Below, piece after piece: positions 56,550 through 64,000 of a stretch of 64,000 bases of DNA (the stretch's first letter is position 1; each line of letters begins with the position of its first letter). The notes under the pieces are model-generated. The model made no database searches and was not told the origin of the DNA. It worked only from the letters and a program-made list of their open reading frames with translations. The stretch comes from Fremontodendron californicum (taxonomy: Eukaryota; Streptophyta; Magnoliopsida; Malvales; Malvaceae). Made by a program: the position numbers and the translations under genes. The DNA is taken from assembly GCA_030761205.1 (NCBI GenBank), contig JAULJL010000015.1, positions 9,553,501 through 9,617,500 on the forward strand. The letters run 5' to 3'.

Positions 56550-56719
56550 TTTTTTTCTACTTTAAACTTTTTTTTAGGTTTTATTTTTGGAATTCAGTGT
56601 GTTTAGATTAGATCTCTGGAGGTTTTGGGATCTTTGCAGTGCGGTTTCGCGCCAGCTTCCGTCGTTAATATTATTAACATCTCTACCGACGGTTTTTTAA
56701 TCCTTTTGTAGTTTTTACT
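56550..56719 (-). promoter_or_regulatory. SFT2 upstream region with an E2F-like site
   Basis: The region just upstream of the SFT2 ATG is the GC-richest local stretch. It contains TTTCGCGC (56645-56652), matching the E2F consensus TTTSSCGC. This could tie the gene to cell proliferation, but a single match may be chance. No clear TATA box is seen. Confidence 0.3.
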
Positions 56720-57484
56720 CCCTACTTTGGGTGCGAATTAGGGGCTGTTTGTTTGTGAGTGGAGATAAATAAAACGCATTTTCGGTTTCAAGATTTTTTA
56801 TAATGGAAAAAAAGGGTGGTCATGTTTCTTTTTTCAACATACCAAACTTTGTTCTCTTTAAAAATCTTGTAAAAAAAAACCCATAGAATAGAGATCACAT
56901 GACATTTTATTTCTATATCAACGAGAAATTTATCAAGGTGGCATTTAATATATATGAAATTTTAATTTTAATATTTATAAATTTTTTTCAATTACGATAT
57001 TTTTATATAAAAAGAAGAAATTAAAAACTTTTTCCTTTTGATTTTAGTAGTTAAATAAGAATAAATCACTCACTTAACAATATATCATTTTTTTTAAGGT
57101 TCATTTGGATGGATGGTGAGATTGAAAACAGCATTAAAAATTACTTATTGTAGCTATCAGAATAAAATCAATGGTTGGGATATGTTTTTTGATACAAAAA
57201 TAAATGATGACACTGAAATGAGAATGAAAATGATCATTAAAGATGTTAATGTGAAAATATATTGATAAATTATTTTTATATATTTAATAATTAAAATTTT
57301 AATATATATTATCTTATATATTTATTTAAATAGTTTAATTGATTATTATATAAGTATTTAAATTTATTTATTATATTAAATGAATAAATAATTTAATAAA
57401 CTTTAAATAAAAAAAATAAAAAATAAGTTAAAGATGTTTAAATAAAAATAAATTTAAAAGATTTTAAAATATGTTTAAAAAAAA
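56720..57484. other. AT-rich intergenic DNA
   Basis: A/T-rich spacer between the SFT2 promoter and the tandem duplication. No gene, repeat or regulatory element can be supported, apart from simple A/T runs. Confidence 0.6.
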
Positions 57485-57837
57485 AGGTGCAACGAAAATT
57501 TCACAATCTCAAGAGTCCAACGAAATTTTTTGGATGCAATGGAATTCAAATTAAGCTTTAGTGGTTTATTTGAAATGTGTACCGAAGATGTGTGACAGAA
57601 AAGCACATAACGGGAAAGTATGAGCAGTTAACTTTATAATTATATTTGATAATTTATGTATGTGTCATATCTTGTATTTTTTTTTTTAATTATGTATGTA
57701 GACACTTAATTTTGTCCGAACCACTAAAACAGGTATGTTTTCTTCCTAAATTGATGTTTCCGAGTGTAAAAAGACTTTTTTCATCCTGCAGGTGGTACTC
57801 CGAGACTTAATTTAAGAGGACGAGCATAAAAAGCCAA

Positions 57838-57915
57838 ACTTGAAAAAAGTCAACCCCGAAAAAAGTCAATCCCAAAAAAGTCAACCCCAAAAAGTCAACT
57901 ACTAAAAAAGTCAAC
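57838..57915. repeat. GTCAACCCC repeats in the giant LTR
   Basis: Five close copies of AAAAAAGTCAACCCC or a slight variant, spaced by 12-17 bases. Confidence 0.8.
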
Positions 57916-58149
57916 CCACTTTCAAAATCAAGATTTTAAGTTCAATTGAAAAATGGTGAAAGAATTTTGATAATCCGATGTCTACATTGAAAGATATTGA
58001 GTTCGGAAGTTGGGATTTGGAGATTCAGTAGAAAGGAAACCCTAATCCGAGAAATTTGGGGAAAAGTGCTTAAACGATCAAATTGGTCGAAATTGAAGGT
58101 TCCAAATGAAATATAAGCATTGACTACGGGTAATAGAGAAGCCACTTGT

Positions 58150-58960
58150 AAGAAAAACCGAAAGAAAAGTTAATCCGGGAGAAAACCGAGAATTAGGATT
58201 TTTAGTGGATTTCGGTGAAATCGGGAAGAATCACAGAAATGGCCCGACTTGGTAAGACCAAAGCCCCCAATGGATGAGGAATGATTAAAAAGGGATAGCC
58301 CAAGACTCAGCTTGAAGAAAATCTTGATTCGGAGTTCGTTTGCAAAATGGCCAAATCTCGGGTCTCTTATGTAGTAATTCAAGAAGGAAAATCCCGAAAA
58401 AAATAGCAAATGAACTTCAAATCTTCTGAAATTTTGCAAATCTCATTTTTAAATTATTTGGAAGAGATTGGCGAAAGAAAATCTTAATTCAGAGTTCGTC
58501 TGCAAAATGACCAAATCTCGGGCCTCCTATGCAATAATTCAAGGAGATAAATCCCGAAAAAATAGCAAATGGACTCCAAAAATTCTGAAATTTTGCAAAT
58601 CTCATTTTTAAATTATTTGGAAGATATGGGAGAAATAAAATCTTGATTCGGAGTTCGTCTGCAAAATGGCCAAATCCCGGGCCTCCTATGCAGTAATTCA
58701 AGCCGATAAATCCCGAAAAAATACCAAATGAGCTCCACAAATTATGAAAACTTTCAGATCACATTTTTAAATTATTTGGAAGAGATTGGTGAAGAAAAAT
58801 CTTGATTTGGAGCTCGTTTTAAAAATGGTAAAATGTAGGGGCATAAAAGGGTATTTATTGAAGAAAAAATTCAAATAAATAGCAAACGGACTCGGATAAT
58901 TTTGAAAACTTCAAGAACTCGATTTTTTATTATTTTGGAAGTATTAAAAAAAGAAAAATT
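58150..58960. repeat. About 150-170-bp tandem repeats in the giant LTR
   Basis: Four or five diverged units run in tandem. Each has CTTGATTCGGAGTTCGTYTG, CAAAATGGCCAAATCTCGGG, AAATCCCGAAAAAATAGCAA, and ATTTTTAAATTATTTGGAAG before an AGATTGG spacer. Units lie near 58310-58465, 58475-58630, 58640-58790 and 58795-58960. Short conceptual reading frames on the minus strand repeat with them and are not genes. Confidence 0.85.
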
Positions 58961-59939
58961 AAATTTGGAGTCCGTTTGATATTTATTTGCATCCGGGGGG
59001 CAAAACGGTCATTTCACCCAAGCAACCGAAAAGGGCTTCTTTGGGCCTTTCAAAAAATCAAACTTGGGCTAGAAAAGAGAAGTGTTGGCCTGCCAAGGCC
59101 CAAAGGAAGGAGGAAGCTTCTGATTCTTGAATCAAATGGCTAAAAATTAAGAGTTAGTTAGAGATTCTCTTTGACAAAGCCATGGTGATTAAGCCACATA
59201 GGCTAAGAGAGAGTGTCAACATTATTCTTGAACAGCTGTAATTTGGGACAGCTGATATGCTAATCTAAGGGTGATAATTTCATGATTTTTTCACCTTGAA
59301 TTATTAGCCATTTGATGGAAAATTGGTTACAAAAAAATGACAACATCCTTGAGGAGAGAGATGGGGTTTCGGCCAGCTCTAAGAGGGAGGTTCAGATTTT
59401 ATTTTTTCACACTTTATTTTTGCTGAATTCTCTTGGTTTTTACTTGGTTTTTCTCTCTTTGGTTGAAGGCAAAAAGAAAAAGTTTAGAAAAGAAAGGAAA
59501 GTTTGAAGAGATAAAGCTTGAAATATAGCTTCTTGAGGTTGCTCTTGAGCACCAACTCTTGCACTTTCTTGATTTTCCATTCTTTTTTTTGCTATTTTGA
59601 TTACTATTTAGTGAGTTTCCTTTTTAAATAAATGTTTTTTTATTATTATTCTTCTTAAGTTCTTTCTTCATCTCTTTCTTAAATATATTTTTTAGAATTT
59701 TTTTTTTTTACAATTTCTCACCATGGCCGAATGGCCTACATTCTTTATTTAAGTTGCTGTTTTGTTTATTTTATCATGTTGTTTATGTTATTTTCTTTGA
59801 TCTTGATGTTTTAAGTGTTGTTCTACTTCATATACTTGAGTTATATTTTAATTTGGTTGCTTTGTTTGTTGCCATTTTATGTTTTAAATATCATGTTTTT
59901 GCATTTTTAATTTTCTGTTTTCATAATGTTTAAATTTGT

Positions 59940-60440
59940 TGGTGTTTTAGATTTAGTATGTCAAATGTTTGTGAAAATGCTTGTGTGGAGTTTGCATGAT
60001 TTGAGTTTTATATTTTAGTTGAGCATGCTAGTATATCAAGTGTTTGTGAAAATGCTTGTTTGGTTTTAGTATTTCTACTTTGTGTTTGCATGTTTTGAAT
60101 GTTATATTTTAGTTGAGCATGTTAGTATATCAAATGTTTGTGAAAATGCTATGCTTGTTGGAGCTTGTGGCCATTTGGCTACTCCATGTGGTTTGCATTG
60201 TGTGTTGCATTTTTGCCATGTTAGTTGGTAGGTTTTTGCATTTGCATGACATTTGATTTAGTTTTGCATGTTAGTATACCAAGTGTTTGTGAAAATGCCA
60301 TGTTTGCTAGTTACATAGGCTATTCGACCCCTCCTTGAATTTTTGCATTGTATGTTCATTCTTGCCATGTTAGTTGATAGGTTAGCATTTGCATGATATT
60401 TGTTTGAGTTTTTGGTTTAAGCATGCTTTGTGTTTGTGAA
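59940..60440. repeat. TTTGTGAAAATGC repeats in the giant LTR
   Basis: Six irregular copies of a unit with TTAGTATATCAAATGTTTG followed by TGAAAATGCTTG, separated by 60-130 bases (for example near 59956, 60029, 60128, 60270 and 60430). Each is followed by GCATG-rich sequence. Confidence 0.75.
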
Positions 60441-61649
60441 AATGCCATGCATATTTTAGTTATTAAGTTTGGTTTATTTGCCATGCATGTTCATGCATTT
60501 TAGGTCTAGGTTGCATTAAATGCCATGCAAGTTCATTTAGGTCTAGGTCATTATATAGATGCCATGCATTTTTCATGACATTTAGGTTTAAACTCATGCA
60601 TTTCATGCACTATGTTTGCTGTAATTTTTTCATGCATTTCATGTTCATGCCACTTGAATAATGACTTAAGCCAATTAATGGTTCAAAATCATGCTCTCTT
60701 GAGCACACTTGTGGAAAATTAAGTTTTGTCAAATTGATTATTCTACCTTTGTGATTTTTTTTACTTAGCCAATTTTTATTTAACTTTCAAAAAGTCCTAG
60801 CTACTGTTTTTGAGTTATTTATAGAGTCTTAAATATTTTTACTTTGATTTTTAAATGATTTTATTAAAGGCAAAAATGTATTTTGGCAAAACAGTTTTTT
60901 CACCCAGTACTCGTACTTTTCCGATTTTTCTAGGAATTCATCTTTAATCATAAATTAAGCGGATTTTTTTCCGTCTAGTTTTACATGTCCTGAGTCTCCA
61001 GTAAATGTTTCAAAATTTTTTGAAATTTTAAAAATAGGGTAAAAAATCGTGGATTAAAACTGAACGGTAGAGTCATAATTGAATTTAAAGAAAATCATTT
61101 TTCTGTTTTGGTTAAGTTACTTAGAGGAGGCTGATTAGGAAGGTTAGCTACTGACTTAGGGTAGTTTCTAAGCCTTTTTAAACTCTAAAAATGATTTTTT
61201 AACTCTCGGGTTAAGGGTGGTCAAGTCCGGGATTTTAAACTTAGGAAATTAGAGCCATTTAAAAAAGATTTAGCTCAGTTTTTACTTTTAATTCAAGCTT
61301 TTCAAAATTATTTTCAAACAATCACAAAGTATTTCGGTTTTAGAATATTTAATTTGACATATTTTCCTAAGGTAGCCCGATACCTTTTTAGATATACGGA
61401 TTTCCTTAATTAAAGGAAAAAATATATTTCATGCATTGCATTTTCCATATTCATGCATTTTATATAATATGTGATTCTTGCTATGATATTGTTATTATTT
61501 TGATTTATATTTTTTGATGTTATATGGTTTATCATATGGTTTTGAATATTTCATGATATCCTATGCTTTTATTTAGTTATTTTTATATTATTTAGCATAT
61601 ATAATGTTCATACATTATTATTTTTATTTTCATGCATATTATATGATAG

Positions 61650-62010
61650 CATTATTCTATATTTCATGTCATTTAAATTATTTCATTTCATATAGAATAT
61701 ATTATGTTACTTAGATCATTTCATTTCATGTAAAATATATTATGTTACCTAGGTTATTTCATTTCATATAGAATATATTATGTTACTTAGGTCATTTCAT
61801 TTCATTTAGAATATATCATGTGACTTAGGATATTTCATTTCATTTTGGATATATTATGTCATTTAGGACATTTCATTTCATTTAGAATATGTCATATAAC
61901 TTAGGACATTTCATTTCATTTAGAACATGTCATATAACTTAAGACATTTCATTCAATTTAGAATATGCTAAGGCATTTAAATTATATTATATCATTTAGG
62001 ATGCATTATA
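61650..62010. repeat. About 42-bp ATTTCATTTCAT repeats in the giant LTR
   Basis: Eight or so units of ATTTCATTTCATWTAGAATA then TATTATGTTACTTAGGTC or a similar variant. Weaker units continue to about 62040. The whole region is over 75 percent A and T. Confidence 0.8.
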
Positions 62011-63010
62011 TTATTTAGATTTTGCTATGTCATTTTATTTATGTCATGCATATACATATTCATATCTTTTAAAATATTTTCAAAAGGATAATGATTTTTC
62101 AATAAAAACAATAAAGATATTCCCGAGTTAAAATAATTCATGAGTTCTCTACTGGGTTTGCTGGAGGGAATATCATCAATTATCATTAATAAAGGAATAT
62201 ATTTCTTTAAAAAAAAAAAGAATGATTCGGAAAGTTTTCCAAAACTAATAAAAATTTCTATATTTTGCCACGTTTGTTGGGGAATATAGGAAAATTTTGA
62301 ATTTATAAATTCCAGATATTTTTAATTAAAAATTGAATTATTTTTCTTTAAATTAGGAATTAACTTGAAATACTAAATTTAAAACCAACTTTACACCGAG
62401 ATTTGAGATAACACACGATTAATAAGGTAACGTTTTATACGAGCGTTGTGGGGGTGCTAATCCTTCCCCGCACGTAACCGAGTCTCGAACCCGTTTCTTT
62501 GATTTCTCTGGTTTAAACGCAGACTTGAAATTGGTTTTAAAAATGTTTTAATTAATTTCTAAAATATTTTATAAAATCGGTTTTAATAGGTGGCCGATCA
62601 CACCTAGCTAAAAAAAGATTGGTGATGACTCCATGTCTTTTTCAATGTCATTTTCAAAACCTTCATTTTTTTTAGAGGAATTAAGTCGACTTTTCCTCGG
62701 GTTTTTTAATGTCACGCTTAACGAATAATAAAATCTTGCGATGAGACTCATTATTTTTTTTAGGTTGCGACAATGTAAATATTAAAATACAACAAAATTT
62801 ATTAAATGTGTTAATTTCACCATCTCAAGAGTCCAGCGAAATGTTTTGGATGCGATGTCCAAATTAAGCTTTAGTGGTTTATTTGAAATGTGTACCGAAG
62901 ATGTGTGATAGAAAAGCACATAACGGGAAATGGAGGAGCAGTTAGCTTTATAATTAGATTTGATAATTTATATATGTGTCATATCTTGTATTTTTTTGTT
63001 AATTATGTAA

Positions 63011-63522
63011 ATATTGAAATACAACAAAAATTATTAAATATATTAAAATTTTAAATATGAATACGTTACATATATCAAATATATCGTTTTAATTGTGTTG
63101 ATCATGTTTAAAAGTTTCATGTTGTGCCTATTAAATGTATTATATCATATTTATTATATTATTTTTATATTTATTAAATATATAATATTTATATTATATT
63201 CTCATATCGTATTTAAAATTATTGAATCTAGTTAGCGGTTCCACACCACTCGTTCACCTTCTTACTTTTCATTTGAAAACCTTGTTTCATGCCTCGGTAA
63301 AACCACGCTGCCGCCTAAACCACTTTTTCAAAGCTTTTCACATATGCTGAAACCCGGAAAATTTTAAGAAAAGCATTTTAGAATGAGCTTTTCATTGGTT
63401 TTATTATATATATATATAATTTATTATATTTATGTGTAATTTATATTATTTGTTTATATAAAAAATTATTTATATATATGACATATTTGTCATGTTTATA
63501 TGTAATTTATAATATTTATATA
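63011..63522. other. AT-rich intergenic DNA
   Basis: No gene is seen. A small GC-richer patch at 63225-63365 (CACTCGTTCACCTTC, ACCACGCTGCCGCC) has no recognisable function. The rest is A/T runs with TTTATATGTAATTTAT repeats. Confidence 0.55.
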
Positions 63523-63867
63523 CAGTAGCGGAGCCAAATGTAACTTAATTTTTTTCATGAGTTATAGATGTAGTATTAACGTAGTGCCCACTCTCCTTGC
63601 CAAATTGTAACTCCTCTCAACTTAATTTTTTTTATGAGTTATAGATATAGTATTAACGTAATGCCCACTCTCTTTGCCAAATTGTGACCCTACTCAATTA
63701 TAGTGACAATAGTTAATTGTTCATTATCTTTTATATAGTTATATATATATTAATGTTATTAAAAATTTAATATTATAGATTTTCATGATTTATTTGTTAT
63801 TATGCATATTTAAAGTTTTAAACATAATGGGTGCCCCGTTGATCCTGGGATCCTGGCTCCGTTACTA
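63523..63867. mobile_element. hAT-type MITE with internal tandem duplication
   Basis: The left end is CAGTAGCGGAGCCA; the right end read backwards is TAGTAACGGAGCCAGG. The flanks TTTATATA and TTTATATG match at 7 of 8, fitting an 8-bp hAT duplication. Inside, about 77 bases are repeated in tandem (AACTTAATTTTTTTCATGAG near 63543 and again near 63619). No coding sequence. Confidence 0.75.
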
Positions 63868-64000
63868 TTTATATGTAATTTGTCATGTTTATATATAATT
63901 TATCATATTTTATATGTAAAAAAAAAATACATATAAACATGATAACTTTATATAATTTATCATGTTTTAAACTCTTCCTAAAAAACTTACCCTAAAACTC

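Larger units (their letters stand above)
57697..62772 (+). mobile_element. Giant solo LTR (5,076 bp)
   Basis: The ends are TGTAGACACTTAATTTTG and TAGGTTGCGACA (TG...CA). The target duplication is exact, ATGTA (57692-57696 and 62773-62777). The uninterrupted site in the neighbouring tandem copy confirms both ends. There is no primer site, gag-pol or second LTR, so it is a solo LTR left by recombination, or an LTR-only insertion. Its size and GTCAACCCC-rich start suggest a Tat/Ogre-like Gypsy family, but this is a guess. It carries several internal tandem repeat blocks, listed separately. Short reading frames in it are by-products of these repeats. Confidence 0.82.
57485..63010. repeat. Short tandem duplication split by the giant solo LTR
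   Basis: A unit of about 250 bases is present twice. One copy is 57485-57696 plus 62773-62812, interrupted by the LTR. The other is 62813-63055. Shared runs include ATCTCAAGAGTCCA, AAATTAAGCTTTAGTGG, TGTGTACCGAAGATGTGTGA and AAAGCACATAACGGGAAA. The second copy keeps the uninterrupted site TTAATTATGTAAATATT. Confidence 0.8.

Noticed and set aside
58170..58740. Repeated minus-strand reading frames in the giant LTR
   Set aside because: They recur only because of the about 150-bp tandem repeats. No start context, domain or conservation.

Overview
This is a nuclear window from a flowering plant, probably a eudicot. The evidence is spliced genes with GT-AG introns, plant-type Copia and Gypsy elements, L1-like LINEs, several MITE families, and AT-rich spacers. 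I cannot name the species. Most of the window is transposable-element DNA. Only two host genes look intact: a GT47 exostosin-family glycosyltransferase (45911-48009, minus, 4 exons, 537 aa) and an SFT2-type vesicle-transport membrane protein (53621-56549, minus, 4 exons, 225 aa). A heavy-metal-associated isoprenylated plant protein (HIPP) gene (32283-32883, minus) has all its exons but a one-base frameshift. A DUF868 pseudogene is present twice.

Layout. 1-479: AT-rich, with four successive hairpins. 480-4010: duplicated block D1 with the first DUF868 pseudogene. 4011-11260: 5'-truncated LINE1, split by a young Tnt1/Tork-like Copia (4789-9921, TSD GGGAA). 11262-12335: block X1. 12338-30740: a second LINE, split by an old minus-strand Copia (12517-28967, TSD AAATT), itself split by a very young minus-strand chromodomain Gypsy (16332-26943, TSD CCTAG). 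30741-31122: X1 resumes. 31492-32066: a Mutator-type MITE. 32283-33068: the HIPP gene. 35101-42383: a 7.3-kb Pack-MULE with a perfect 9-bp TSD. It carries intron-containing pieces of SEH1 (two pieces in opposite orientations), a type II H+-pyrophosphatase, a SERK/NIK-type receptor kinase and a phosphoglycerate mutase. 42424-45770: block X2, paralogous to X1 but loaded with a MITE, a Helitron-like insertion and hAT-type insertions. 45911-48009: exostosin gene. 48705-52941: block D2, the partner of D1, with a second DUF868 pseudogene broken by a PIF-type MITE and a probable solo LTR. 53621-56549: SFT2 gene. 57697-62772: a 5.08-kb giant solo LTR (TSD ATGTA) inside a small tandem duplication. 63523-63867: an hAT-type MITE.

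How it fits together. The two duplicated blocks (D and X) give natural empty sites for several insertions, so target duplications and relative ages can be read directly. The most unusual items are the multi-gene Pack-MULE with its inverted internal repeats, and the old Copia. The whole 17-nt leader of that Copia, between LTR and gag start, carries a perfect 16-nt complement of a segment of its own LTR instead of a tRNA primer site. That suggests self-priming. No CRISPR array, tRNA or rRNA gene was seen.
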